Notes: a model not told the origin generated them from the letters alone. A DNA stretch of 64,000 nt from JACCXG01 sp963834305 (GCA_963834305.1 CAWIAX010000003.1:1798001-1862000); one strand, 5' to 3'. Counted from the first letter of the stretch, positions 1 to 9,002 are shown. A program made the numbers and translations.

Positions 1-431
1 TGCGCAACAGCGGCGCGCTCGCGGTGGTCGAGGGGGTCGGCGATCACGGCTGCGAGTACATGACCGCCGGCCGGGTCGTCGTGATCGGCCGGACGGGGCG
101 GAACTTCGCCGCCGGCATGAGCGGCGGCGTCGCTTACGTGCTCGATGCCGACGGCCAGTTCGCGCGGCGGTGCAACAAGCAGATGGTGGATCTCGATCCG
201 CTGACCGAGGCGGACGACCTCGAGTTCGTGCGCGGGATGCTGCGGCGCCACGTGCACTACACCAACAGCGGCCGGGCGGTGCAGCTGCTGGCCGACTGGA
301 TCGACGCCCAGGCGCGGTTCGTCAAGGTGATTCCGCGCGACTACAAACGGGTACTGCTCGCCGAAGCGCGGGCCCGGTCCGAGAACCGGGAAGCGGCCTT
401 CGCCGAGCTCGTGGGAGCGGCTCTTGGGTAA
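1..431 (+). CDS. gltB: Glutamate synthase large subunit, C-terminal end (partial)
   Basis: The gene enters from outside the window; about 142 C-terminal residues are visible, read from base 3. They show the glycine-rich beta-helix end of the alpha subunit (motifs GVGDHGCEYMTAG and GRNFAAGMSGG), which packs against the synthase domain. The protein makes glutamate from glutamine and 2-oxoglutarate with GltD. Its stop codon overlaps the TTG start of gltD by 8 bp, which indicates translational coupling. The family assignment rests on these motifs and on the neighbour. The catalytic amidotransferase and FMN domains lie upstream and cannot be inspected here. Confidence 0.93.
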   Translation, partial: RNSGALAVVEGVGDHGCEYMTAGRVVVIGRTGRNFAAGMSGGVAYVLDADGQFARRCNKQMVDLDPLTEADDLEFVRGMLRRHVHYTNSGRAVQLLADWIDAQARFVKVIPRDYKRVLLAEARARSENREAAFAELVGAALG

Positions 432-1857
432 CGTCAACGGGTTCATCCACATCAAGCGTACGAAGCCGCACTACCGGCCGGTCGAGCTGCGGGTGCGCGA
501 CTGGAACGAGGTCTACCTGCCCACCCCGGAGAAGGAGGTGCGCGACCAGGGCTCCCGGTGCATGGATTGCGGCATTCCTTTCTGCCACCAGGGCTGCCCG
601 CTCGGCAACCACATTCCGGACTGGAACGACCTGGTCTACAAGCAGCGCTGGCGCGCCGCCAGCGACCGGCTGCACGCCACCAACAACTTCCCGGACTTCA
701 CCGGGCGGCTGTGCCCGGCGCCGTGCGAAGGGTCGTGCGTGCTCGGCATCAACGACGAGCCGGTCACGATCAAGAACATCGAGCTCTCCATCGTCGAGCG
801 CGCGTTCGAGGAGGGGTGGATCCAGCCGGCGCCGCCGGCGGTGCGGACCGGCAAGCGGGTCGCCATTGTCGGATCGGGGCCGGCGGGGCTGGCGGCGGCT
901 GACCAGCTGAACCGCGCCGGACATAGCGTCGTGGTGTTCGAGAAGGCGGATCGCATCGGCGGCCTGCTGCGCTACGGCATCCCCGAGTTCAAGATCGAGA
1001 AGCGGCTGGTCGATCGCCGGCTGAAGATCATGGAAGCGGAAGGGGTGCGATTCCGCCCCGGCGTGAACATCGGCGAGGACATCTCGGCTGAGGCGCTGCG
1101 CCGCGACTACGATGCGGTGGTGCTGTGCTGCGGCGCCGAGCGGCCGCGCGACCTGACGGTCCCGGGGCGGGAGCTGGGCGGGATCCACTTCGCCGTGGAC
1201 TACCTGACGCAGCAGAACCGCCGCTGCGAAGGGGACGCGGTTCCCGCCGATCAGGTGATCACCGCGGAAGGCAAGCGCGTGGTGATCATCGGCGGCGGCG
1301 ACACCGGCGCGGACTGCCTGGGCACGGTCCACCGCCAGGGGGCGCTGTCGGTGCAGCAGTTCGAGCTGCTGCCGCGGCCGCCGGAGAGCCGCGGCGACGA
1401 CAACCCGTGGCCGCAGTGGCCGCGGATCTTCCGCAGCTCGGCGGCGCACGACGAGGGCGGGGAGCGGCTGTTCTCGATCTCGACGGAGCGGTTCGTGGCC
1501 AACGGCGCGGGGCAGGTCGCCGGGCTGCAGACCGTCGGGGTGGAGGTCGGGCGTTCCGGCGTCACCAGGCTGCCGGGGACGGAGGTCGAGATCCCGGCCG
1601 ACCTCGTGCTGCTGGCGATGGGGTTCACCGGGCCGGAGCGCGGCGGCGCGGTCGCGGAGCTCGGGCTGCGGGTGACCGAGCGGGGCAATGTCTGGCGCGA
1701 CGCGCGCTGGATGACGAGCGAAGACGGCATCTTCACCGCCGGCGACATGCAGCGCGGGCAGTCGCTGATCGTGTGGGCGATTGCCGACGGACGCCACGCC
1801 GCCGCCGCGGTGGACATCTACCTGATGGGCGAGACGAGCCTGTCGGCGATCGCGTAA
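424..1857 (+). CDS. gltD: Glutamate synthase small subunit (NADPH)
   Basis: Beta subunit of about 477 aa, the usual length. It oxidises NAD(P)H and passes electrons through FAD and Fe-S clusters to GltB. The N-terminal cysteine motif CMDCGIPFCHQGCP begins near residue 46, and a second one (LCPAPCEGSC) follows. An FAD-binding GSGPAG motif is near residue 150 and an NAD(P)-binding GGGDTGADC near residue 288. The TTG start is chosen because it overlaps the gltB stop and matches the family N-terminus (GNVNGFIHIKR). A GC-rich hairpin follows directly after the stop. No damage is visible. Confidence 0.95.
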   Translation: MGNVNGFIHIKRTKPHYRPVELRVRDWNEVYLPTPEKEVRDQGSRCMDCGIPFCHQGCPLGNHIPDWNDLVYKQRWRAASDRLHATNNFPDFTGRLCPAPCEGSCVLGINDEPVTIKNIELSIVERAFEEGWIQPAPPAVRTGKRVAIVGSGPAGLAAADQLNRAGHSVVVFEKADRIGGLLRYGIPEFKIEKRLVDRRLKIMEAEGVRFRPGVNIGEDISAEALRRDYDAVVLCCGAERPRDLTVPGRELGGIHFAVDYLTQQNRRCEGDAVPADQVITAEGKRVVIIGGGDTGADCLGTVHRQGALSVQQFELLPRPPESRGDDNPWPQWPRIFRSSAAHDEGGERLFSISTERFVANGAGQVAGLQTVGVEVGRSGVTRLPGTEVEIPADLVLLAMGFTGPERGGAVAELGLRVTERGNVWRDARWMTSEDGIFTAGDMQRGQSLIVWAIADGRHAAAAVDIYLMGETSLSAIA

Positions 1858-1861
1858 CCCA

Positions 1862-1884
1862 GGGGGGCCGCCCGGAGGCCCCCC
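1862..1884 (+). terminator. Probable terminator hairpin after gltBD
   Basis: Five bases after the gltD stop, GGGGGGCC pairs with GGCCCCCC around a 7-base loop, followed by TT. The U-tract is short, so this is a strong hairpin rather than a textbook intrinsic terminator. It separates gltBD from the nitrogen operon that starts at 2356. Confidence 0.5.
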
Positions 1885-1972
1885 CTTCCGGCCGCGGCGC
1901 TCCTCCGGACGCCGCACCGCGAAGATTTCCCTCCCTTCCGGCTCGCAGCCGGGCGCTTTCACCCTAACAAGA

Positions 1973-2217
1973 TTGTCGCAAGCGGCACCTTCCGACAAAA
2001 ATGTCGTCAGGCCGCAAAACCGGGCCGTAAACCTGGCGTGCCGCAAGGCGATTTCAACCCCGTCCCCACCGCCACGCGGCGCCGGCCGCGACCGGCCGGG
2101 CAGCCAGGCCGACACGTTCGTTGCTTTAACCCGACAGCCATACATAAATGTCCCAATCGGTCAGGTGCCCACATCCTCTGGCGTGACGGGACGGCGGGAA
2201 AGTCAGGCAATTTGTCG
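1973..2217. promoter_or_regulatory. Cluster of TGTCG/CGACA half-sites upstream of the sigma-54 promoter
   Basis: The 498-base gap between gltD and the porin gene (1858-2355) shows no convincing gene. It contains repeated TGTCG or CGACA pentamers at 1974-1978, 1993-2006 (a palindrome, CGACA-N4-TGTCG), 2110-2114, 2132-2136 and 2213-2217. One lies beside an A/T-rich pocket around 2139-2150. They are 30-280 bp upstream of the sigma-54 promoter, where an enhancer-binding activator would bind. They do not match the enterobacterial NtrC consensus. An operator role is inferred from position and repetition only. Confidence 0.35.
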
Positions 2218-2248
2218 ACTTTCGCCGCGTCCGCCCGGAGCGGCCGCA

Positions 2249-2266
2249 GTGGCGCTCAACTTGCTC
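2249..2266 (+). promoter_or_regulatory. Sigma-54 (RpoN) promoter of the porin-glnD-glnK-amtB operon
   Basis: The sequence TGGCGCTCAACTTGCT (2250-2265) matches the -24/-12 consensus TGGCAC-N5-TTGC, with the diagnostic GG (2251-2252) and GC (2263-2264) exactly 10 bases apart. The predicted start of transcription is near 2276, about 80 bases before the porin ATG. Sigma-54 control fits the downstream PII and ammonium-transport genes. No transcript data are available here. Confidence 0.7.
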
Positions 2267-2355
2267 ATGGGACATCGCAACAACCGCGCGCCATGACGGC
2301 GCGCCCCTGCAGCCGCCCGCGGGCTGCAGCCGTTCGATAGCAGCAGGGAGCAGAC

Positions 2356-3294
2356 ATGCGAAGGATGATGGGGACCTTGGTCGTGGCGGGTATCGTTGCC
2401 GTCGGTGTCCCGGCCGCCCGGGCACAGGAGGCCACCATGCCCGCCGGCCAGACCGTGGCGAGCGCCGCGACCGCGGCACCGGCACCCGCGCCGGCACCGG
2501 CCGCCGTGCAGCCGTCGGCCGACGAGCCCGAGCCGAAGCGCGTGACGCTGGCCGCCGGAGTGGACGTGGCCAATGCCTACCTGTTCCGCGGCATCTTCCA
2601 GGAGGACAGCGGCGTGATCATCCCGCCGTTCTTCGACGTCGGCGTGTCGCTCTATACCGGGGACGGCGCGCTCAAGAGCGTGACGGTCAACGGCGGCATC
2701 TGGAACAGCCTGCACTCGGGGCCGAGCGGCAGCGGCACCGACGGCCGGAGCGCGTGGTACGAAGCCGATTACTACGGCTCGGTCACCTTCACCGTCGGCA
2801 ACTGGAAGCCGGGCGCGCTCTACACCTCCTACACCAGCCCGAACGACGTGTTCAGGACCGTCCACGAGCTCGCCGGCGTGCTCGCCTACGACGACAGCGC
2901 CAGCGCCTTTCCGCTCAATCCCAAGGCGCTCGTCGCGTTCGAGCTCGACGGCCAGGCCGACGGTGGCGACAACCAGGGCACCTATTTCGAGTTCGGCGTC
3001 CGCCCGGTCGTCACCGTGGTGGACCACGGGCGCTACCCGGTCTCGCTGGCCATTCCGGCCAAGATCGGCACCAGCCTCAAGGACTACTACGAGGGGCCGA
3101 CCGGCAGCAACGGCTTCGGCTTCTTCGATCTCGGCGGCATCGTCAGCGTGCCGCTGGCGTTCCTGAACGGCAAGGCCTCGTGGGAAGTGCACGGCGGCCT
3201 CGACGTCCTGTGGCTGGGGGACAACAACCGGCTTCTGAACGGCGACGAACGGGTCAAGCGGATCGCGGTCGTCGGCCTGAGCGTCACCTATTAG
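2356..3294 (+). CDS. TorF/Gcw_chp-family putative outer-membrane porin
   Basis: A 312-aa protein with a signal peptide (cleavage after VPAARA, near residue 23) and an Ala/Pro-rich linker to about residue 50. The N-terminal beta-barrel signature VDVANAYLFRGIFQEDSG is typical of the Gcw_chp/TorF putative porins, and the protein ends in an aromatic strand (VGLSVTY) as outer-membrane barrels do. An AGGGAG ribosome site lies 5 bases before the ATG. In many Gram-negative bacteria this family sits directly upstream of glnK-amtB, as it does here with glnD between. A role in outer-membrane passage of nitrogen sources is inferred; the substrate is unknown. Confidence 0.8.
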   Translation: MRRMMGTLVVAGIVAVGVPAARAQEATMPAGQTVASAATAAPAPAPAPAAVQPSADEPEPKRVTLAAGVDVANAYLFRGIFQEDSGVIIPPFFDVGVSLYTGDGALKSVTVNGGIWNSLHSGPSGSGTDGRSAWYEADYYGSVTFTVGNWKPGALYTSYTSPNDVFRTVHELAGVLAYDDSASAFPLNPKALVAFELDGQADGGDNQGTYFEFGVRPVVTVVDHGRYPVSLAIPAKIGTSLKDYYEGPTGSNGFGFFDLGGIVSVPLAFLNGKASWEVHGGLDVLWLGDNNRLLNGDERVKRIAVVGLSVTY

Positions 3295-3354
3295 CGCGGA
3301 GCAGCCGTCGGCGCCATTCCCGGTCATCGGGAACCGTCGTCCGCGGGCCGATCC

Positions 3355-5952
3355 ATGACGACCTCACGAATGGCGACTGACAGAGACTCTCCCGAAGAGC
3401 TCGATTCACGGCTCCGCCGCGGGCAGCTGTCGGCGGCGCTGGCGGCGACGCGCCGCCAGTTCGCGCTCGAGGCGCGGCACGGCCGGGGCGGCCGCGCCGT
3501 CCAGGAGCACTACGCCGCGCAGATGGACGCGGTGGTGGCGCAGCTGGTGGAGGGCGCGCGCGCCCAGACCCCGGCCTCGCTGGTGGTCTGCGCGCTCGGC
3601 GGCTACGGCCGTCGCACGCTCTGCCTGCACTCCGACATCGACCTGATGATCCTGTTCAGGGACGCCATCGGCCGCGGCGAGGAGCGCTTCGTCAACGCCG
3701 TGCTCCAGCCGCTGTGGGACATGCAGCTGGTGGTCGGCCACCAGATCCGCGAGCTGTCGGACTTCGACGACATGGACACCGGGAACACCGAGTTCCTGCT
3801 CGCGGTGCTCGACGCGCGTCCGGTGGCGGGGGACGCGGCGCTCTTCGAGCAGCTCCAGGCGCGGGTGACCGGCTTCACCCCCGAGGAGCGCGGGCGGGCG
3901 ATCGACTCGCTGCTCGAGCTGATCGAGCAGCGCCACACGCCGTTCAACGGCACGATCTACCAGCTCGAGCCGGACATCAAGAACGCGCCGGGCGGGCTGC
4001 GCGACATCGCCGCGATCCGCTACCTGCAGACGCTCGGCGGCGATCGCTTCGACGACGACCGGACCCGGTCGGCGCCGGTCGTGCAGAGCGGCGAGGACTT
4101 CCTGCTCCGCATCCGCGGCGTGCTGCACGCCGAGAGCGGCCGCGACGCCAACGTGCTGACCCACGAGCTGCAGGAGCTCGTGGCCGAGGCGATGGGCTAT
4201 GCCGGCGACGGCGCGCGGCGCCGCGTCGAGACGCTGATGAGCGAGTACTTCCGGACCGCGCGCGCGGCGGCGCGCGCCCTGGCGCGCTCGCAGCGCGTGG
4301 CGCGGCCGCCGATCGAGCGCGCCGCCCCGACCAGGGTCGGGCGGCACTTCGAGATCGCCGCCGACGGCATCCGCTTCGTCGGCCTGGAGCTGGCGGCGTC
4401 GCGGCCGTCGCTGTGGGTCGAGATCTTCCGGCTGGCGCTAGCCGACGGCTGCCCGGTGTCGGAAGCGGCGCTCGACGGCATCGAGGCGAACCTCGGCCGC
4501 TACACCGCCGACGACTTCACCGGCACCGAGGCGGAGCGGCAGCAGCTCCGGCAGCTGTTCCACCCGCGCCCGGGCCTCTACGCCCGGTTGTCGGAGATGC
4601 ACGATTGCGGGCTGCTCACCCGCATCCTGCCGGAGTTCGAGGGCATTCACTGCCGCGTCATCCGCGACTTCCACCACAAGTACACGGTGGACGAGCACAC
4701 GCTGCTGACGATGCGCGGCCTCGAGACGCTGTGGAACCCGGCGACCCCCGGCCGCAAGCGCTTTGCCGCGCTGCTCGAGGAGCTGCGCGCCCCCGAGCAG
4801 TTGAGCCTGGCGCTGCTGCTGCACGACATCGGCAAGGCGGGGGACGCCGATCACGCGCAGGAAAGCGTCAGGCTGGCGCGGACGGCGCTCGACCGGCTCG
4901 AGGTGTCGGCCGACGCGCGCCACACCATCGACTTTCTCGTCCGGAACCACCTGGCGATGTCCCAGGTGGCGTTCCGGCGCGACCTCGACGACCCGCATGT
5001 GGTCGCGCAGTTCGCGCACCTCGTCGGCACCGAGGAGCTGCTGAAGATGCTCTGCCTCATGACGCTCGTGGACGTCGAGGCGGTCAGCTCCAGCACCCTG
5101 ACGCCGTGGAAGGAAGAGCTGCTCTGGCGGTTGTACGTGGAAACCTACAACCACCTCACGCTCGGCTACGGCGACGAGCTGGTGCCGCAGGACCCGGCCG
5201 GCCTCGCGGTCGTCATCGCCGGGCGGCCGGAGGACATCTCGGAGGAGGAGCTGACCGGGTTCCTGGGGGGGCTGCCGCGCCGGTATCTGGCGCTCTTCGG
5301 CCTCGCCTCGATGTACCGCCACGTGCGGCTGGCGCGCGGCATCCGGCGCGACGAGGTCCACGCGTTCCTCGAGAACCACGACGACGTCTGGGAGCTGACC
5401 ATCGTCACGCTCGACAAGCCGTACCTGTTCTCGAACGTCGCCGGCGTCCTGTCCTACTTCGGCATGGACATCCACCGCGGCCAGGCGATGACCACGCCGG
5501 GCGGGCTGGTGCTCGACTTCTTCGAGTTCGCGGACGCGCAGGGCTTCCTGCGGCAGAACCCCGGCGCCACCGTCGAGATCACCCGGATGCTCGACCGCGT
5601 CGTCGCCGGCTGGGTCGACGTGCCGGCGCTACTGCGGGGCCGCCAGCAGAGCATGTTGTATCGCCGCCGCCAGCACGAGCCGGCGCGGCTGCACTTCGAC
5701 AACGAGCACTCGCAGAAGTACACCGTGCTCGAGATCGTGGCCGACGACGCCCCCGGCCTGCTGCACCGGATCAGCCGGGTGGTGTCGGAGCAGGGGTGCG
5801 GCCTCGACCTGGCGCTGATCGCCACCGAGGGGCGGAAGGCGATCGACGTGCTGCACTTGACGAAGGGCGGCAGGAAGCTCGCGGAATCGGAACGCAACGC
5901 ATTGAAGCACGGCCTGGAGCACGTGCTGGAGGCAGCTGATGAAACTCGTTAA
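3355..5952 (+). CDS. glnD: [Protein-PII] uridylyltransferase / uridylyl-removing enzyme
   Basis: An 865-aa bifunctional nitrogen sensor that adds UMP to PII when glutamine is low and removes it when glutamine is high. The nucleotidyltransferase motif GGYGR (residues 82-86) is followed by SDID (93-96). A central HD phosphohydrolase domain has HD near residues 490-491 (LLLHDIGKAGDADH). Two C-terminal ACT domains lie at about 675-740 and 785-850 and would bind glutamine. The length matches the family. It starts 60 bases after the porin gene and overlaps glnK by 14 bp, so sensor and target are translationally coupled. Confidence 0.95.
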   Translation: MTTSRMATDRDSPEELDSRLRRGQLSAALAATRRQFALEARHGRGGRAVQEHYAAQMDAVVAQLVEGARAQTPASLVVCALGGYGRRTLCLHSDIDLMILFRDAIGRGEERFVNAVLQPLWDMQLVVGHQIRELSDFDDMDTGNTEFLLAVLDARPVAGDAALFEQLQARVTGFTPEERGRAIDSLLELIEQRHTPFNGTIYQLEPDIKNAPGGLRDIAAIRYLQTLGGDRFDDDRTRSAPVVQSGEDFLLRIRGVLHAESGRDANVLTHELQELVAEAMGYAGDGARRRVETLMSEYFRTARAAARALARSQRVARPPIERAAPTRVGRHFEIAADGIRFVGLELAASRPSLWVEIFRLALADGCPVSEAALDGIEANLGRYTADDFTGTEAERQQLRQLFHPRPGLYARLSEMHDCGLLTRILPEFEGIHCRVIRDFHHKYTVDEHTLLTMRGLETLWNPATPGRKRFAALLEELRAPEQLSLALLLHDIGKAGDADHAQESVRLARTALDRLEVSADARHTIDFLVRNHLAMSQVAFRRDLDDPHVVAQFAHLVGTEELLKMLCLMTLVDVEAVSSSTLTPWKEELLWRLYVETYNHLTLGYGDELVPQDPAGLAVVIAGRPEDISEEELTGFLGGLPRRYLALFGLASMYRHVRLARGIRRDEVHAFLENHDDVWELTIVTLDKPYLFSNVAGVLSYFGMDIHRGQAMTTPGGLVLDFFEFADAQGFLRQNPGATVEITRMLDRVVAGWVDVPALLRGRQQSMLYRRRQHEPARLHFDNEHSQKYTVLEIVADDAPGLLHRISRVVSEQGCGLDLALIATEGRKAIDVLHLTKGGRKLAESERNALKHGLEHVLEAADETR

Positions 5953-6271
5953 GGCAATCGTCCGCCCCAACAAGGTGGACGAGGTGCGGGATGCGCTGGA
6001 GAAGCTGAACGTGGGCGGGATGACGGTGACCGAGGTGCGCGGGCACGGCCGGCAGAAGGGACACACCGCGATCTATCGCGGCAAGGAGTACGACGTGACG
6101 CTGCTGCCCAAGATCAGCATCGACGTCGTCGTCACCAACAACGTCGTCGAGGAAGTGATCCAGGCCATCATCCGGGCCGCACGCACGGGGGAGATCGGCG
6201 ACGGCCGCGTCTTCGTGCTGCCCGTCGAGCACAGCTACAACATCCGCACGGGCGAGCAGGATGCCAGCTGA
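5939..6271 (+). CDS. glnK: Nitrogen regulatory PII protein
   Basis: A 110-aa PII trimer subunit. The T-loop carries Tyr51 in YRGKEYDV, the residue that GlnD uridylylates, and the GHGRQKGH segment contributes to the ATP site. PII binds ATP/ADP and 2-oxoglutarate and docks on AmtB to block ammonium uptake when nitrogen is plentiful. Position between glnD and amtB supports the name glnK, but sequence alone cannot separate GlnK from GlnB. The ATG is internal to the end of glnD. amtB begins 70 bases later. Confidence 0.93.
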   Translation: MKLVKAIVRPNKVDEVRDALEKLNVGGMTVTEVRGHGRQKGHTAIYRGKEYDVTLLPKISIDVVVTNNVVEEVIQAIIRAARTGEIGDGRVFVLPVEHSYNIRTGEQDAS

Positions 6272-6341
6272 TCCGAGCGCCAGGAGGCCGGCCGGCGCCG
6301 GACGGCTGCGGCAGGAGTTTTTTCATCAGGAGTGGATGCAC

Positions 6342-7757
6342 ATGACCTTGAGAAGGAAGCGCGGGACAGTCGGCACGATCGGGCGAGCGGCGGCAGGCAT
6401 GCTCATGGTGCTCGGGGCACCCGCCGTGGCCGCGGCGCAGGCGCCGGCGGAGATCAACCAGGCGGACACGGCGTGGATGCTCGTCGCCACCGCGCTCGTG
6501 CTGCTGATGACGCCGGCGCTGGCGTTCTTCTACGGCGGCCTGGTCCGCTCGAAGAACGCGCTGAACACGATGATGATGAGCCTCATCTCGCTGGGCTTCG
6601 TCGGCGTGCTGTGGGCGATGTTCGGCTACTCGCTGACCTTCGCCGCCGGCAACAGCTGGATCGGCGACAGCTCGCGGTTCTTCCTGCGCGGCGTGTCGCT
6701 CGAGGCCCAGGGCACCATCCCGCACCTGCTGTTCATGGCCTACCAGGGCACGTTCGCGATCATCACCGCGGCGCTGATCTCCGGGGCGATCGTCGAGCGG
6801 ATGCGCTTCTCGGCCTACGTCGTGTTCATCTCGCTCTGGGCCCTGTTCGTCTACAGCCCGGTGGCGCACTGGGTGTGGGGCGGCGGCTGGCTGGCGCAGC
6901 GCGGCGCGCTCGACTTCGCCGGCGGCACGGTCGTGCACGTCAACGCCGCGGTGGCCGCGCTGGTGGCGGCGCTGGTGGTCGGCCGGCGCCGCGACTACCC
7001 GTCGACGCAGCTGCTGCCGCACAACGTGCCGTTCACGCTGCTCGGCGCCGGCCTGCTCTGGTTCGGGTGGTTCGGCTTCAACGCCGGCAGCGCGCTGTCG
7101 GCCGGCCCGATCGCCGGCCTGGCCTTCGTCACCACCATGCTGGCGCCCGCCGCCACGCTGGTCGTCTGGACGTTCATCGACCTGATGCGATCCGGCAAGC
7201 CGACGGCGGTCGGCGCCGCCACCGCGATCGTGGTCGGGCTCGTCGCGGTTACGCCGGCAGCAGGGTTCGTCGGCCCGATGAGCGCCATCGCGCTCGGCGG
7301 GCTCGCCGCGATCCCGAGCTACTTCGCGCTCGTGTGGCGGGCGGGAACGTCGCTCGACGACTCGCTCGACGTCGTGGCCGCCCACGGCGTCGGCGGCACG
7401 GTCGGAGCCCTGCTGACCGGCGTATTCGCCAACAAGGCCCTCAACGGCGTGGCCGACGGCGCGCTGTTCGGCAATTTCGGCCAGCTGCTCACCCAGGTCG
7501 AGGCGATCGCGGCCGTGATCGTCTACAGCGGGGTCGTGAGCTTCGTGCTCCTCAAGCTGATTGCGCTCGTGCTTCCTCTCCGCGCCGGGGCAGACGACGA
7601 GACCTCGGGTCTCGACACCAGCCTGCACGGCGAAGAGGCGTACCTGCATTCCGATGGCTCGGGCCGCGCCAGCATCCCCTCGCTGGCGGCCGAGTTCGGG
7701 CAGGCGCGCCAGTCTGTCGAAGGCTACGGCGCCGCCTCGGCGCCCGCGCACAAATAG
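6342..7757 (+). CDS. amtB: Ammonium transporter
   Basis: Ammonium channel of about 471 aa. The N-terminus (MTLRRKRGTVGTIGRAAAG...) is a cleavable signal peptide ending near AAAQA, followed by the 11-helix Amt core with FFYGGLVRSKN, GGTVVHVNA and WFGWFGFNAGSA. The ATG at 6342 is chosen over the in-frame ATG at 6336 because the AGGAG at 6328-6332 is 9 bases away rather than 3; upstream in-frame codons lack a good ribosome site. The C-terminal tail (GLDTSLHGEEAYLHSD) is the conserved region that contacts GlnK. It is the last gene of the predicted sigma-54 operon. Confidence 0.93.
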   Translation: MTLRRKRGTVGTIGRAAAGMLMVLGAPAVAAAQAPAEINQADTAWMLVATALVLLMTPALAFFYGGLVRSKNALNTMMMSLISLGFVGVLWAMFGYSLTFAAGNSWIGDSSRFFLRGVSLEAQGTIPHLLFMAYQGTFAIITAALISGAIVERMRFSAYVVFISLWALFVYSPVAHWVWGGGWLAQRGALDFAGGTVVHVNAAVAALVAALVVGRRRDYPSTQLLPHNVPFTLLGAGLLWFGWFGFNAGSALSAGPIAGLAFVTTMLAPAATLVVWTFIDLMRSGKPTAVGAATAIVVGLVAVTPAAGFVGPMSAIALGGLAAIPSYFALVWRAGTSLDDSLDVVAAHGVGGTVGALLTGVFANKALNGVADGALFGNFGQLLTQVEAIAAVIVYSGVVSFVLLKLIALVLPLRAGADDETSGLDTSLHGEEAYLHSDGSGRASIPSLAAEFGQARQSVEGYGAASAPAHK

Positions 7758-7774
7758 ACTCGGGAGTTGCGAAC

Positions 7775-7800
7775 GGCGCCGGGCGGCAGGGTCCGGCGCC
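7775..7800. terminator. GC hairpin between amtB and the convergent FMN-binding gene
   Basis: GGCGCCGG (7775-7782) pairs with CCGGCGCC (7793-7800) around a 10-base loop. A second overlapping palindrome, GTCCGGCGCCGGAC, spans 7791-7804. There is no T-tract, so factor-independent termination is uncertain, but its position between convergent genes suits a shared transcription end. Confidence 0.4.
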
Positions 7801-7870
7801 GGACGTGCAGAGCACGTCGCGCCCGCCGCGCCAGTCAACCGTCCGGTGGCGGCGGACTACACCCGGCAGG

Positions 7871-8308
7871 TCAGAGCGGCACGTCGTGGTAGTCGAGGGC
7901 CCACTCGCGCATGAAGCGGACCTGGACCGGCGCGACGCGATAGAGCAGGAATTCCGGGTTGTCGATCGTCCCGAGAAACGACCGCAGCAGCGGATTGGCG
8001 TCCCAGATCTCCTGGATCACCGCGCGATCCGTCACCAGCTGCGCCAGCCCGGTGATGCGCACCTGGTCGTGCTGCTCGCTCATGTAGCAGAGCTCGACCT
8101 TCCCGTTCGCCTCGAGCTCGCCGGTCTTGTGCGAGCTCCGGAACGAGGCGACGTAGACCTCGAAGCCGGCTGTCTTGACCGGCGACACCGGCCGCACCCG
8201 CGGCTGGTCCCCGTCCATGCTCGCCAGGGTGGGAAACTTCGCCTGCCGCATCGTTTCGAGCGCGAGCTCGCGCAGGTCGGCAGGCACGGGGGCGGGAAGC
8301 GGTCTCAT
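7871..8308 (-). CDS. Pyridoxamine 5'-phosphate oxidase-like FMN-binding protein
   Basis: A 145-aa split-barrel flavin protein. Features are a short N-terminal helix, the strand FPTLASMDGDQPRVRPVSPV, the motif FRSSHKTGELEANGKVELCY that in this family contacts the FMN phosphate, and a C-terminal strand with PVQVRFM. Members include general-stress proteins and small F420/FMN reductases, and the sequence does not say which substrate is reduced. It is convergent with amtB and divergent from the VTT gene, with only 43 bases between the two start codons. Confidence 0.75.
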   Translation of the reverse strand: MRPLPAPVPADLRELALETMRQAKFPTLASMDGDQPRVRPVSPVKTAGFEVYVASFRSSHKTGELEANGKVELCYMSEQHDQVRITGLAQLVTDRAVIQEIWDANPLLRSFLGTIDNPEFLLYRVAPVQVRFMREWALDYHDVPL

Positions 8309-8351
8309 GGCCCGATTCTACCTCGCCGCGTTCTGATAGGCTTGGCGGCGG

Positions 8352-9002
8352 ATGCGCTGGGCGATTCTCTGGGTCCTCCTGCTCGGAATGGTGCTGCTGC
8401 CGTTCCTCCTGTTCGAAGATCACTTCAACGCGTTCGCTGCCCGCGTGACGGCGGGCGGCACTCCGCGCTGGGTGGTGGTGGCGGCGATCTTCGGCCTGCT
8501 CGCCCTCGACGTCTTTCTGCCCGTACCCTCGAGCATCGTCTCGACCGCCTCGGGCGTGCTGCTCGGCTTCTGGCAGGGGGCGGCGGTGGTCTGGATCGGG
8601 ATGATGGCCGGCGCCGTGCTCGGCTACGCGGTCGGCGCGCGCGGGTCGGGCGCGGCGCGGAAGCTGGTGGGGGAGGACGGCATCGCGCGGGCCGGCGGTC
8701 TGTTCCGCCGCTATGGCGACGTGACGATCGTGTTCTGCCGCCCCATCCCCGTAGCGGCCGAGGCCAGCGTGGTGTTCGCCGGCCTGGTCAAGGCGCCGTT
8801 CGCGCGCTTTGCGCAGCTCGTCGCGCTGTCGAACCTCGGCATCGCCGTCGGCTACGCCGGCTTCGGCGCGTTCTCGATGCGCCTCGACTCGTTCCTGCTC
8901 GCCTTCCTCGGCGCGCTGCTGCTGCCCGGGTTCTTCCTGCTGCTGTCGAAGCTGACGTTCCGCGGCCGCAACAGCGACACCGGCCCGCAGGCCGAAGGGT
9001 AG
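8352..9002 (+). CDS. VTT-domain (DedA/SNARE-associated family) membrane protein
   Basis: A 216-aa polytopic inner-membrane protein with about five hydrophobic segments. The conserved VTT core is visible: a re-entrant region with FLPVPSSIVSTASGVLLG, then FRRYGDVTIVFCRPIPVAAEASVVFAG, which carries the characteristic Arg-Pro and Ala-Gly of the family. DedA-type proteins act in membrane homeostasis and include undecaprenyl-phosphate and phospholipid translocases. No specific substrate can be assigned. It ends 6 bases before the convergent VWFA gene. Confidence 0.75.
   Translation: MRWAILWVLLLGMVLLPFLLFEDHFNAFAARVTAGGTPRWVVVAAIFGLLALDVFLPVPSSIVSTASGVLLGFWQGAAVVWIGMMAGAVLGYAVGARGSGAARKLVGEDGIARAGGLFRRYGDVTIVFCRPIPVAAEASVVFAGLVKAPFARFAQLVALSNLGIAVGYAGFGAFSMRLDSFLLAFLGALLLPGFFLLLSKLTFRGRNSDTGPQAEG

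Noticed and set aside
1973..2217. Classical NtrC binding sites
   Set aside because: No GCAC-N7-GTGC-type palindrome could be found; the repeated element is TGTCG instead.
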